A stretch of DNA of 64,000 bases from Helianthus annuus (Eukaryota; Streptophyta; Magnoliopsida; Asterales; Asteraceae), in the NCBI RefSeq assembly GCF_002127325.2, contig NC_035448.2, forward strand, positions 9,569,440 through 9,633,439, in the 5' to 3' direction. Below, piece by piece: positions 47,156 through 63,084 of the stretch. Under the pieces are notes generated by a model. That model did not search any database and was not told the origin of the DNA. It saw nothing but the letters and a program-made list of their open reading frames with translations. Each line of letters starts with the position of its first letter. The first letter of the stretch is position 1. Made by a program: the position numbers and the translations under genes.

Positions 47156-48193
47156 AGCCCTCTCGTTGTAGAAGCTACCATTGGAACGTTGGAAACACAT
47201 AGGGCATACATAGACACTGGAGCAGCCACTGAGATCATGTTCGAGAAATTTTTCAACCGCTTAAGCAATGAAGAACGCTCAAGGCTTCAACCCTCTGGAA
47301 CCTCCATAAAAGGTATCGCCGATATACCCCTCAAGCCTTTAGGGCAACTGACACTAGATGTTTGCCTCAGTGAAGGTCAGAAGAAAAGAATCCAGCCACT
47401 TACCTTCGTAGTCCTCAACATACCTTCGAACTATGATGTAATCATAGGAAGGCCAGGGCAATGTGCCTTCTTTATGGCAGTGTCCGTCGGGCATGGCACG
47501 ACAAAATTCCCAACTGAAAGAGGGGTAACAACCCTTCAACCCTCCCAAGAAGCCTACATGATCGAAGGTGAAAGTCCCAGAAGTGAAGAAGACAAGCAAA
47601 GGCTTATCATAAACCCTGAGTACCCTGAACAAAGAATAAGGGTCAACCCAAACCTTTTCACAAGAAACTCTCTCCTATTTGGAAAAGTTATTGACACATT
47701 ACAGCGATGTCTTCGCTTGGTGTCCGGAAGATATGTCAGGAATCCCTCGAAGCATTGCTGAACATGAGTTGAGGATACCTCCTGATGTCAAACCTGTTGT
47801 ACAAAAGAAAAGGAGCTTAGCACCAGAAAGAAGCCTGGCTGCTTGTCAGGAGGTTGAGAAGCTCGTCTCAGCTGGCATTCTCCGAGAAGTCAAGTACCAA
47901 TCATGGGTTGCAAACCCAGTCATGGTCAAAAAACCTGATAACTCCTGGAGAATGTGCATAGACTTCAAAGATCTCAACAAAGCTTGTCCTAAGGACTGCT
48001 ACCCACTACCAGAAATTGACCTTAAGGTTGACTCGCTCACCGGTTACCCTTTCAAATGCTTTCTTGATGCTTACAAAGGGTATCGCCAAATACTCATGAA
48101 AGAAGAAGATGAAGAAAAGACGGCATTCCACACCGATAAAGGAATCTTCTGTTACAAGAAGATGCCTTTTGGACTAAAAAACGCCGGTGCAAC
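47156..48193 (+). pseudogene. Element B protease and N-terminal half of reverse transcriptase
   Basis: Protease motif AYIDTGAATEIM occurs near 47205. A one-base insertion near 47656 shifts the frame before RT. RT is then open (WRMCIDFKDLNKACPKDCYP, MPFGLKNAGAT) until the nested LTR cuts it at 48194. Confidence 0.88.
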
Positions 48194-51100
48194 TGTCACA
48201 CCCCGGCCGCGTGTAACGTGCAACCGCGGCGGAAACGCCGGGGAGTGTTGTGGACAGAATTAATTGTTTCATAACCATGGCATACAAAGTTGTATTTTAT
48301 TTATAAACAAGAGTGTTATATTGTCTTAAACAGGAAAACAAAGAGTTCGTGACATAATTAAACTAGTCTATCTTCATTTTTATTCTCTAAGGCACAGGTT
48401 CGCCCTAGTGTCATGATCATCATCCTATGGAATAGCTCCTGAAAACACATGTGAAAGTAGGTACGTCAGCATAAAAATGCCTGTGAGATACATAGGTTTT
48501 GTAAAAATGGGATTCATGACTTGAGTTTAAAGAAATGTTTAATAACAGTCAGTCATGAACCTTGTAATTTGTCTTGCTTTGTAAACCTTTTGAAAAACGA
48601 TAATATCAGATGATATGTATAGATAAGTGTAAGGTTAAACGAGTAACCAAGTAAAATGAGTTGAATAAGATAAGTTGTTTGTAAAAATAATGTCTTGTGA
48701 AGAGTATGTTATTTGTGTAAAATGTAATGTGTCTAAACTGAAATGACTTAGATAACGCCACGATATGTAATATTATACAAGCATTTATATATAGGAAGTA
48801 CCAGCGGCGTATCCACCATGTTTGTATCATATTACATACGCCACGTTACTCCAACCATTTACCCAAACCGACCACCATGTAAATTGTTCATGTATAAATC
48901 AATTGTCAAGTGTTATTGTGTAAACCATATCGAAATGTCTATGTTCAATGTAAACCACCAAGTATGTATATCAATGTCAAAATGTTTATGTTTAATGTAG
49001 ATCATGTAATGTGTACCCAAAATATATCTTGTATGGTAAGTGAGATGTATCAACTAACCATATGTAAAATGCACAAAACAAGGTGTTGAAGTAAAACATA
49101 GTTTAAATCAACGTTATGTTTTGTGGAACAATGCATGCTCTACTGATATGAACATTTATGCGGTATTGTGAAATATGCATACATCCAAGCCTTGAGACTG
49201 TGGCGATAAACCCTTAAACAAATCAAAGGTTTATCTAAGTTATGTATATCGAATTCAGTCATTCCTTCCAATCCAAACAAACCCAGGATTTCAGGAACGG
49301 GAGTTGTCAATTCCTATGGTACCACTACCTACTAACGAACGGCGTAGCTAATGTTAATGAATGTATTGTTCCATGTTAAACAAACCAAATGTGATACCAA
49401 AATGAAGGCATGTGATGTAAGCAATTGTACTAAGTATGCACACAATGGGCATAAATAGCATGAAATGTAATGTGAACCAATGTACTAAGTACGCACACAA
49501 TGGGCATACATAGCATGAAATGTAATGTAAAGCAATGTACTAAGTACGCACACAATGGGCATACATAGCATGAAATGTAATGTAATGTAAAACAATGTAC
49601 TAAGTACGCACACAATGGGCATACATAGCATGAAATGTAAGGTAAAACAATGTACTAAGTACGCACACAATGGGCATACATAGTATGAAATGTAATGTAA
49701 AACAATGTACGATAATGTACTAACGAACATAGCAAGCATATGATGTGAAAGCATGGAAAGTATGAAGGTAACAAGTAGGCACATGTGTTTCACCCCAAAA
49801 CAGTTTGGAAAACAGTAAAAGAGGGGTTCAATGTACTCACCTGAGATTGCTTTGAATTCCTTGTGTAATAATCACACAATGCTAGAGATCACGGGATATC
49901 AAACGGCACCTAATAGGTAGCTATATTAATATACCGGACCAAAATCGGAAGGATCGGATAGTATGCGGGTTCGTAAACCAAACGAGTATGGAGACTCGTG
50001 AAATATGGTTTAACAAAGCCTACATACTAAAAATGAAACCTATCCTATGTGCTTGCGACCCATTACGACCCGTTTAGGTAGCTTATGCTACCTTAACGCA
50101 TCGTTCGCGTATAACGCGTTTGGAACGCCTAACATCGTGGCCATAAGGTATAACCTCGGAAGGTTATAGCTATGGTCACCTAATATGTTTGGTCGGATCC
50201 TAATGATCGACCAAATGGGTCGGGTTTGAAAGTATAAGCGATGGTTTAGATCGCTTACCTTACGACCCTATATATGCACTAAACTAAAACTGACGAGCTA
50301 AGCATGTTAGAACATGCTTAACTAAGTATAGAAAACAGGTTTGGCATCAAAACAAACGGCTTTGATGCTCACGAGTAGTTTGGTTACAAAATACGCAAAA
50401 ATGCGCATTTTGGCCGAAACTACGACTCGTCACTGAGCCTAGATAACGTGGTAATCAGTAGGTATAGTCACTACAGACTATAACCATCGTGATCACGCTC
50501 ACGTTATGAAGTTCCAACGAACTTCGCATCGACCATAAACTGGTCAATGCAGAAAGTCAAACATAGTTCGACTTTCGGACTCGAAAAGCGATAAAACAAC
50601 GAAGGAACACTTACAAAGGGTCCCCGAAAGAAAATCTTGATCAAAGAAACTCAGGTATGAAGCAATACTTCAACTTAGAGCTTTTAGATCAGATTCTTGT
50701 GGGTTTTTGCAAGAATGGGGGGGGGGGTATTTATAGGAAAAGCATAACCGTTAGGATCGTTTCTCGAATATCGTGCCATGATCTTGTCCATACACTTGTT
50801 GTAATACTTATGGAGCATCAGTTTTGCCCCTAATTGGCCTGAAGAGGCAAGTGCATTTTGACCTTTCACTAACTTGAAGAGGCAACAACATTTAAAACTG
50901 AATCTGCTGTTCTGGGGACATCTTACGGACCGTAAGCAAAGGTCCATACGGACCGTAAGGACCTTGCAGGTCAGCAACTTTCAAAATTGGCAGTTTTGGT
51001 CCCTGCAGCCCCAAAACTTGGTATTTGATGCATTTTTGACACGTTTAAGCCCCGTTAACCCCATTTCAAAGCTCTAAAATGAAGTTAAAGTATAGGGAAC

Positions 51101-51812
51101 TTAAAATGTGCTCAAAAATATCTCGGATGTCGGTTCGTTTGGCCGTACGGTCGCGATGTTCGGTTAATTACGACGGAATGCGCATAAGCGCGAAAAATGA
51201 TCCAATTGACGCGACGAATGGATTTTTCTCATGCCATACACTAAGGCATAATATAAGGATGCTTACATAAATTTTTGGATGTCCGGATGTATTCAGAACG
51301 TAAGTTATGCGCGAAAGTGCAAACTTGTGCACTTTTTGACACTTTTAGTCCCTGAATGATCCAGAAGTTTATTTTAGCATACCAAACCCCTCAAAGCCTA
51401 TTTCTAAGCTATGTAAAGGATATTTATGATATGTTTAACTTATGGACATGTTCCGGAATGTTTGTTATAGTTCAAATTGGCATACTTTCGCAGTTTGTCA
51501 AGTTTAGTCCCTGTAAGCGAATTAACTTGTTTTTGCCATACCAAAGCCTTCAAAACTTATTTCTAAGTTATGTAAAGGTTATTTAAGGTATGTTGAGTAT
51601 ATGTTGATGTTCCGGAGTATTTGTCGCATTAAACTGAGTACGTTTACGTACTAGTTTGCGTATAATTCTCTAGAAAGCGATGTAGAATTTGAGATTGAAC
51701 AAAAGTCAAAACATGAAAAATGTAAAACACAACCAAACAAACATTGGGATCAAATAACATTGTTTTATTGATAACTGAACTGTTCACAATGATTACAAGC
51801 ACAAATGTTACA
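48194..51812 (-). mobile_element. 3.6-kb solo LTR inserted in the RT of element B
   Basis: Starts tgtcacaccccgg and ends aaatgttaca (TG...CA). The 5-bp duplication GCAAC lies at 48189-48193 and 51813-51817. Joining the two sides restores an uninterrupted RT reading as in element A, so both borders are exact. There is no retroelement domain inside. On the minus strand CCTATAAATACC (about 50728-50740) is a TATA box, so the LTR reads TGTAACATTTG...GGGTGTGACA leftwards. Contents include a tandem array at 49420-49710, a G run at about 50707-50716 and a roughly 180-bp diverged repeat at 51340-51610. Confidence 0.85.
49420..49710. repeat. Minisatellite of about 55-60 bp units in the solo LTR
   Basis: About five units share 'actaagtacgcacacaatgg' and 'gcatacatagcatgaaatgt'. 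The landmark aatgggcata recurs at about 49444, 49499, 49555, 49615 and 49669. Confidence 0.9.
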
Positions 51813-51817
51813 GCAAC

Positions 51818-53317
51818 CTACCAACGTCTGGTGGACAAAGCTTTTGCAAGCCAAATTGGCAAAAACATGGAAGCCTATGTTGATGACTTGGTAATCAAAA
51901 GCAAGATGGAGAACCAAATGCTTGACGACATCCAAGAAACTTTCAAAAATCTCAGAAAGGTTAACATGAAACTTAACCCTGAAAAGTGCTCGTTTGGGTT
52001 CGAAGAAGGAAAATTCCTGGGTCACATTGTCGGAAAACAAAGCATCAAAGCCAACCCAAATAAAGTAAAGGCTGTCCTTGAAGCCAAGCCACCAAAAACC
52101 AAAAAAGAGGTTGAAAGCTTAAACGGGAAACTCGCTGCCCTGAAGCGTTTCACTTCAAAGCTGGTTGAAAGGTCCTACCCTTCTACAAAACACTTAAAAA
52201 TTGTTCTGATAAGAAGGATTTCAAATGCACCAATGAGGCCAAGGAAGCATTCAACCAGATGAAACAACACCTGGCCTCCTTGCCAGACATTGCAGCCTCA
52301 GAAACGGGAGAATTGATATCAGTTTATCTATCAGTTGCTGAAGAAGCCATAAGTGCAGTCCCCACAATCGAACGAAACACGGCTCAGGTACCCGTTTACT
52401 TCTTCAGCAAAACTTTAAAATTAGCTGAAACTAAATATCCCCCCCTCGAAAAACTTGCCCTAGCCCTAGTTCAAACAGCTAGAAGGCTTAGGAGGTATTT
52501 CCAAGCACATCCTATACAAGTGGTCACTGACCAACCTGTCAAGAATGTGCTCGAAAAACCTGAAAACTCAGGAAGGCTAGCAAAATGGGCAGTGGAACTG
52601 GGTGAACACAACATCACCTACGTCCCACGAAAAGCCATTAAAGCTCAAGTTCTGGCCGACTTCCTTGTGGAAGTCCCAAACCAAACAATTGACGAAGTAA
52701 ACACCACAACCACTGAACCCTCCAACCCTGAGGCCTGGAAGTTATTTACCGACGGGGCTTCAAGCGTTGAAGGGTCAGGGGCTGGGTTAGTTCTAATCAA
52801 CCCTGAAGGGTTAGAATTCACATATGCTCTCCGTTTTGATTTTCAGACCACCAATAATGAGGCTGAATACGAGGCACTAATCGTCGGCTTAAGACTGGCC
52901 AAAGAAATGAAAGTTCAAAAGCTTGAAGTGTTCACAGATTCATTGCTAGTCTCAAGCCAAGTCAACGATAGCTACGTTGCTAAAGAACCCAATATGAGAA
53001 GATATAAAGAAAAATCCAAGGAATTGATGAACACCTTCCAAGCATGCAGCATCAAGCAAATTCCAAGGTCCCAAAACAAAAAGGCTGATGCCTTAAGTAA
53101 ACTAGCATCCCTCACCTTTGCCCACCTCACCAAAAAGGTGTTGGTTGAAGTGTTGAAGGCTCCATCGATTGATGAATTGGAGGTCCAAGATGTAGTCACC
53201 GAGGAAGATTCAAACTGGATGACTCCCATCAAAAAATTCCTTCAAAATGGTGAACTACCCAATGATCAAATAGAAGCAGAAAGGGTTAAAATCAAAGCAA
53301 GACAATATGTGTTGTAA
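51818..53317 (+). pseudogene. Element B C-terminal RT, RNase H and second RNase H
   Basis: Resumes after the solo LTR with TYQRLVDKAF and the catalytic YVDD at 51876-51887. A one-base deletion near 52175 shifts the frame. From 52259 the frame is open through the gypsy RNase H and the second, archaeal-type RNase H (FTDGASSVEGSGAG, TNNEAEYEALI, FTDSLLVSSQ), whose key acidic residues are present. It ends at TAA 53315-53317, where element A has CAA. Confidence 0.88.
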
Positions 53318-54447
53318 GGAGAAACCCTCTACAAAAAGGGTTACCTTGCCCCCTTGCTAAGATGTGTTGGTCCCGAGCAAAGTAAGTATTTGATCAAAGA
53401 AATTCACGAAGGAGTATGTGGAGCCCATTTTGGAGCTAGGTCGGTGGTTGCAAAACTCATGAACCTTGGATATTTCTGGCCCTCGATGCATCGTGACACC
53501 ATTGAGCAATTGAAGAAATGTGATGCTTGTCAAATCCATGCTCCAATCCCAAGAAGTCCCAAACATGATCTTGTTCCAATAACCTCGGCATGGCCATTCC
53601 ATAAGTGGGGAATGGACATTGTTGGGCCATTCCCTCCAAGCAAAGGAGGAGTAAAATTCTTGCTAGTAGCAATAGACTATTTCACCAAATGGCCCGAGGT
53701 TAAACCCCTTGCAAAGATCACAGGGAAACAAGTCATAGACTTCGTTTGGGAAAACATCATCTGCCGCTATGGGTTGCCGGGAGTGATTGTCACCGACAAT
53801 GGAAAGCAATTTGCTGAAAAGCCTTTCAACCTTTGGTGTAAAGAGTACAGAATCAACCAGATCTTCAGCTCAATGGCTTATCCACAATCAAAGGGCCAGG
53901 TTGAAAGGGCTAACCGAAGCATAGTGGAAGGCATCAGACAAGATTAGGAAGATATGAAAGCAATTGGCTCGAAGAATTGCCTAGTGTTCTATGGGCAATT
54001 AGAACAACTGAAAAAACAAGTCACAAGAAAACGCCTTATAGCTTGGTATTTGGATCCGAGGCTGTAATCCCTGCTGAAATAGGAGTTGTAACCCAACGAA
54101 TTGTCAACATGGATCCCGAAACAAACCAACAAGAGACTATGTTGAATTTACAACTCCTAGAGGAAGCCCGAGATCAAGCCGCAATCCAAGAAGCCAAATA
54201 CAAGCAGAAGATGGAAGCCTACTACAACAAGAAGGTTAAGAATGAACGATTCAAGCCAGGGGACCTAGTCCTAAGAAACAATGAAGCTAGCAAAAAGGAA
54301 AATCAAGGAAAACTGGGCCCAAAATGGGAAGGTCCATACACCATCCTCGAAGCACACAAGGGTGGATCCTACAAGCTAGCAGATTCAGAAGGCAAAAGGC
54401 TTCCAAGACATTGGAACGGCAAAACCCTGAGGAGATTCCATGTTTAG
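53318..54447 (+). pseudogene. Element B integrase
   Basis: Zinc finger (HEGVCGAHFG...CDACQIH) and DDE core (WGMDIVGPF, VIVTDNGKQF, GQVERANRS) are open to 53947. A one-base deletion near 53938 then shifts the frame. The C-terminal part 53977-54447 is open and ends like element A. Confidence 0.88.
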
Positions 54448-55365
54448 ACAGAAAAGTTTGGCTTGTATCAAAATGTACCTCGAACAACACTATGAAAACC
54501 TTTTGTAAAAAAGCAAGTATTGCTTGAATGAATGAAGTTGTTTTATCAAACTTGTCTTTCTATCCTAATATCAGGTTGAGAACCTAGCAAAAAACTCCAT
54601 GGCAAGGGCCATGTAAGGGGATGAGCTCCCAGGCCAGATCGCTCAATAGGTTCAAGGGTTGAATGAACCTATATAAGGGGTGAGTTCCTAAATCAATACA
54701 ACTCCATGAGACTCATTGAGTGAAAATAAAATCGTCTCATAGACAGGTCTGAACAGCCTACGCCAATCGTTCCTTAAGCCTTAGAAACATAACCAACAAA
54801 CAGGCTTACGAAGTAAAACAAATCACAAAGAAATGATAAAGAGGATAGGTGTTATGTCTTTTTGTTAAAAATACCAAGGCTAAGTGTCTGCAGCACTGAT
54901 CCCTTTAAGGTGAAAAAACATAAAGATAACACAAATTCAACAAAGACAATGTTAAAAAGAAAAAATTATCCAAGGAAAAATACACGTAAAAATTCATCGG
55001 TAAAGCATACAAACCAAATCAAAAGCTATCAAGGCTTCAAGCCACCCACACGACAAGCTTGAAACGTTGAAGGCTCTAACCCAACTACGACTAGCCAAAA
55101 GGCTTGAAGGGTTAAAACCTACCAAACAAACTAAACAACGCAAGCAATATAATAACCATCATACCATAACAAAGAAAGTCATGAAAGACTTTCAAATAAA
55201 AGTTAAAGCAAGTTCTAGTAACTTGCAAGTTAAACTACTGTTCAAATGACCATACAGGCCCAACACACCATCAACAGGAACCTTAAGGGTTCCTGGAAAC
55301 CTAATATTATTCAAAATAACATTACAAACCATAAAGTGTTTTGCTAAGAAAGCTACGAATAATCA
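54448..55365. other. Element B spacer between pol and the antisense ORF
   Basis: Counterpart of 37193-38109 in element A. Non-coding, A-rich, with 'ggcttgaag'-type words. The two small frames at 54862-55249 are not conserved in A. Confidence 0.6.
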
Positions 55366-57557
55366 TCAGATGGCAGAAGGCTTGGAGACACCAGAACCTT
55401 CACCTTTGACCTTCTTGGCTTTCTTGGACTTCTTAGCCTTAGCACCATCATCAACACCAATCGCTGAGGTCTCTAAACCAACATCCTTCGAAACATCCGG
55501 CAGACTCGAGAGGGTATACTATATCCAGAATAAGACCTTTTCTTTGAAAGGGAGCCCAAGACCTCAGTGCAAACCTTTTCATTTAGACCCTCCGGTTTCA
55601 AATCCTGTAAAACAGACAAAGGCTTACCAAAGCAAGAGGAAACCTGATGAACATAAGGATAGGTTAGCCTCTCCATCTGTTCAACTGAGCTTTTGAAAAC
55701 ATCAGAAGCATCGGGACGAAATAAGGGGGACTTTTCTAGAGCATGCCCAGCTTCATGCAACTTGTAACCAGCAATGAGACCTTGATGTTTTCCCAAGTTT
55801 AACAAATTTGTATACACATCACCAAGAGCAGAATTAAACTCGGTAGAATGAAGCAGGTAAGTGACAACCTGTTGAAAGCCCTGCTCAATCAACCACTGGT
55901 TATCACTAGTTGCACGAGAAACTGAAGCCTTCAGACTCTCCTTCTCTTCATCAAAGGCTTTCTGGGCAACAGACAAAGCCTCCCTGTCTGCCTTTAGCTT
56001 CAACCGATCAGCCTCAAGGCTCTTCTTAAAATCAACCATCTCAATCTCATGCTACTTGGACAAGCCTTCAACCTTCCTCGACCAAGCTTCCTCCTTCTCA
56101 GCAAAGCTGCTTATCTCCTTTCTCATTGATGCCATCGAAGACTTCATCTTATCTTTTTTCTTGGAAAAGTCTTCATACTCTCGCATCCTTTGGCGAAAAC
56201 GAGCAACGCCCTGAGGAAGCATGGCAGCAAGGTTGCAAGTACTAAGAATCATCCGGGACAACATCACATCATCATCCATTTCAGAAATAGTCTTGTGAAC
56301 CGAAGGAGGAGCAATATGACTCAAGGCCTCTTCACAAACAGCAGCATCTTTAAAGCTATCATCAACCTTTACCGACTAGCATGGCACATAAACCGCATCA
56401 GGATCCAACCCTTCAACGTCCATACTCGAAGAGCCTTGAACAGGTGTAGCAGCAACCTTTTTGGCTGAACCCTTTTTGCCATGAACAACTAACTTCCTCT
56501 CCCTTTCAGAACCCGCCTCAACACCTTGATCCCCAGACTCTTCAACATCATCACTCAACTCCACCGGTTCAGTAGAAGTGGATTGAGGAGCAGCTTTCAG
56601 ACGGCGAGTAGATCGCCGGGTCGAAGTCTTATGGGCAAGAGGTTTAGAAAAACCCTTAACGTTCGAGACACTAACATACCCAGCACCTTCAAACCTTTGT
56701 TCGGCACCTTTAACCACAACATTTTCATCAGGAACAACAGAAACATCCCCAAAAACCACATCCGAAGTGTCATCACTTTTGATGAAATCCAAGGCAGACA
56801 TAACTGCAAGCAACAAGCAGACAGAACATGAGACAAAAATTAGAAAGATACAAGAAAGGAGAAAACAAAATGCATACCCGTGCCATCTCTCACCCGGATC
56901 CCGGTCAGCTTTTTCCCACAACTTACTAACCCCTAATAAAACCAGCAAATGCTCAGGAAAGGGACGAACCCTCGCAGGGCATTTACGAATAGATTTTAGA
57001 AAAGCATCACTCAAATCAGATGCAAGGGGTTCCGGTTCATTGAGAACAGCATCCGGGTGTCGCCACACAGTTTTAAACGGAACAATAGTGTCTGAAACCC
57101 AGAAAAAACGATTCTTCCAAGTTCCAAGTGTGGTAACCATAGATGAAATAAGGCCGGAATCAACCTTAGATGCTTCAAAAGTAAACCAATCGCCATTTTT
57201 GGCCAAGCGGAAAAAACGACGAAATAGCAACAAGGAAGGATCATATCCGAGGGCACGGCACAAAACCTCGAAATGTAAAACCCTAGCCATGCCCTTCGGA
57301 TGAATCTGACCAAAAGAGACCCGGTAATACTCCAACAAATTCAAAACAAACAGAGAAAATGGATAGCGAAGGTTTGAAAACTCAAAGTGACGACAATAAA
57401 GGGCGATGAAACCAGTTGGGCATTTATCAATTGAAGCATCACACGCAGGAGCAGTAGGTGTAAACTCAATCCCAATGCCATATTCCTTACAAAATAACTC
57501 TACCTCCTCTTGGGTTAACCGGGAAAAGGATTTTGCTAAATCCTTAAGGGCACCCAT
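55366..57557 (-). pseudogene. Antisense ORF of element B
   Basis: Same product type as in A, from MGALKDLAKSF (57557) to SKPSAI (55366). The PF04195-like domain is intact. Breaks relative to A are a deletion of about 7 bp just before the intron donor near 56895 (shifting the frame if spliced), TGG to TAG near 56376, CAG to TAG near 56053 and a frameshift near 55510. The intron GTATGC...CAG at about 56803-56877 is conserved. Confidence 0.78.
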
Positions 57558-57903
57558 TTTTGCAAAGAAACTATGAAAAAGTAAAGCAAAAGAAACCAAC
57601 ACTAACCTTGAAAGAAAAGGGGAGGACTTGCAGAGATTACTTGGATGGAATAATGAAACGGCAAATAAGAAAAATATAAACAAGTTAATATAGGGGCAAT
57701 AATGTAAACAATACACCCTGCAAAACCACCACCCTAGGAACTGCTACACATCAATCAAATGAGTTGTCAGAATTTCAAAATTCAAACATTAACTGCCGAC
57801 AACCTTCCAATCCTTCAAGCCTTGAACCCTTGAAACCTTCAGGGAATAAAGCAGATGCTTAAAAAAGTCAGAAGTCTTTGAGCTACTCCCAAAAACCTCT
57901 GAC

Positions 57904-57911
57904 TTGGGGGG
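57904..57911 (+). other. Polypurine tract of element B
   Basis: TTGGGGGG directly before the 3' LTR at 57913. Confidence 0.7.
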
Positions 57912-57912
57912 C

Positions 57913-58533
57913 TGATGACGGGGGTAGCCCGAGACCAAATAAAATGGCCAAGTATGTAAACACCTAAAAGGTTAAAAGGTTCAACGCTTGAAAAAGCTGA
58001 GGAGATGGAGTAAAGTAACACGGGAACAGTGAACAAGTCACATCCCCAAACAGTCTCACCAACCACAGCCGTAAAAGCAATGCAGGTCCACAGAATACAC
58101 GCTATTATCCGGGGGTCAAAAGGCTTCAACCCCCGAAAGGGTAAGCCCCTCACTGCAAGCTGGTTCACTAGTCAAATGAATACTCCTTTTGGACATGTCT
58201 TCTCCTATATAATGACACTTCATTTACTAACAAAGACATCTCGGATCAGACTTGTTCTCTCAAACTCTGGTCCTTCACATCGTACATTCACTTCACTCAA
58301 AGTGTCCCTCGCTCACATTGACATTACGCTTATTCTTTCTGTTCCTCAATCCTTTTCTGAACAACACTTCAGAATTGGATCTTCAAACAAGAAACATAAA
58401 CTAGTGAACCTCCTTCTACATCTTGCAAACGTGGGGGGACCCCACGACCTGCGTTAGGCAAGGTTAAACCCTTTAACCCTTCTGCCTAACCACCCTTGCT
58501 ACTATCCTCGGTCTATATTTTGTTGTCTCAACA
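57913..58533 (+). repeat. Element B 3' LTR
   Basis: 621 bp, TGATGACGGGGG to TCTCAACA, partner of 44616-45236. Confidence 0.93.
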
Positions 58534-58538
58534 GGAAC

Positions 58539-59365
58539 AATATAATATAATTTATCCTCATGGTCAGCATCATCTCTCCTTCTAGGAAAGAGGTTTAATT
58601 CAATGACAAAATTTATAGAATTAAAGTGGAGCTCACGATCAAGGATTATGGATTAGGGTGTAAGAGTATTCGTAGTGTGGTTTTTTGTCGTTTTTTCAAA
58701 AACAAAACGCCTTATAATGCGGCGTTCCAAATCAAACGCCGGGTCGAGATATTTGGGCCCATGTCGTTGCCAACGAAATATTATTGGTTTTAATTAAAAA
58801 AAAAAAGAATTGGGTAATCATTGGATGAGTCATTATTAGACATTATATCACTACGTCCATTTTAGAAAAACGCTCCATAATGGCTCATTACTGACTGGAC
58901 CGCCACATGGCGGATAATACCCAAGGGTCTTCCTTCACCACTACACATGGTCTAAGAGGCGCTCACCAAATATACTCTGTCATGTCAACTCCCTTCACCA
59001 CTCTCCATTTTGCACTCAAACGTGAGGGATGCTTCACTCCCCATTTTGCACCAAACGGTCGAAAAAAGCAACATGGCACAAGCGGTGACTCTTCCCCGTT
59101 CCATTGTGTTTACCACATCAAATGCGGGGTTGGTGGCGGTGTTACCTCACAATGAACGGTCACCGCCAACCTTCCCCGAATCCCCGTTATACACCCCATT
59201 CACCCTTAAGAACGAGGAGAAACATCACACTCGATAAATAGTTAACCCTTACACATAAGTTCACTAACAAGTAACAATGTAAAACAATCATGGACCCAAA
59301 CATAACCCTTGTTTCCCAATCCTACACGCCATTATCCAGATTCAGATATTTTCGAAAAAAAACAC
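58539..59365. other. Upstream region of the cysteine protease gene
   Basis: No gene. It contains a possible MITE remnant at about 58665-58955 (weak inverted ends around 'gtattcgtagtgtgg' and 'accactacacatgg'). The plus-strand frames at 58907-59237 overlap each other and match nothing recognised. Confidence 0.5.
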
Positions 59366-59372
59366 CACGTGG
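59365..59372 (+). promoter_or_regulatory. G-box/ABRE upstream of the protease gene
   Basis: Palindromic CCACGTGG followed by CA gives ACGTGGC, the classic abscisic-acid response core, about 103-110 bp upstream of the ATG. RD19 genes are known as dehydration-responsive, so the site fits, but activity is inferred. Confidence 0.5.
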
Positions 59373-59474
59373 CATAATCTCAACGGTTCAATCATCACCT
59401 ACCATCTTCACACAACCACTATAACTAACCACACAAACCACCATAACCCAAAATATCTCCACCATCTGACCACC

Positions 59475-62801
<3,327 letters not shown>

Positions 62802-63084
62802 AGTTGTATAATTCTAAAGCGAACTCTCCCATTTGTACATATCACGTATGTATTGGTAACGATGTATTTGTTATCAAAACCGTCGAATCTAGATGTATGT
62901 TTGCGTGGAGTTAATGTCATGAAATATCATCGTGTCGGGGCTTGAGTACTTCTCATGATCTAGATGGTGGTCATATGTAGTTTATGTTTTCTTATTATCA
63001 ATCAAACAATTATGAATATTACTTAGTAATAAAAACATTGGTTTGTATAATTATATCTACTGGTATGCTTAGCAAAATTGCCTT
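62802..63084 (+). other. 3' region of the protease gene
   Basis: Probable 3' UTR and downstream flank. aataaa-like words occur at about 63028 ('tagtaataaaaac'). No gene. Confidence 0.5.

Larger units (their letters stand above)
44616..58533 (+). mobile_element. Tat-lineage Ty3/gypsy retrotransposon, element B, with nested insertion
   Basis: 13,918 bp with 621-bp LTRs and a perfect 5-bp duplication GGAAC (44611-44615, 58534-58538). Removing the nested solo LTR and its duplicated 5 bp leaves about 10.3 kb, the same size and order as element A. The proteins are close to those of A, but the LTRs differ clearly outside their ends and U5, so A and B are sister subfamilies. Gag-pol and the antisense ORF are both broken. 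Confidence 0.93.

Noticed and set aside
49420..49710. Regularly spaced repeat resembling a CRISPR array
   Set aside because: Units are contiguous with variable length and no unique spacers. It is a minisatellite in a plant LTR.
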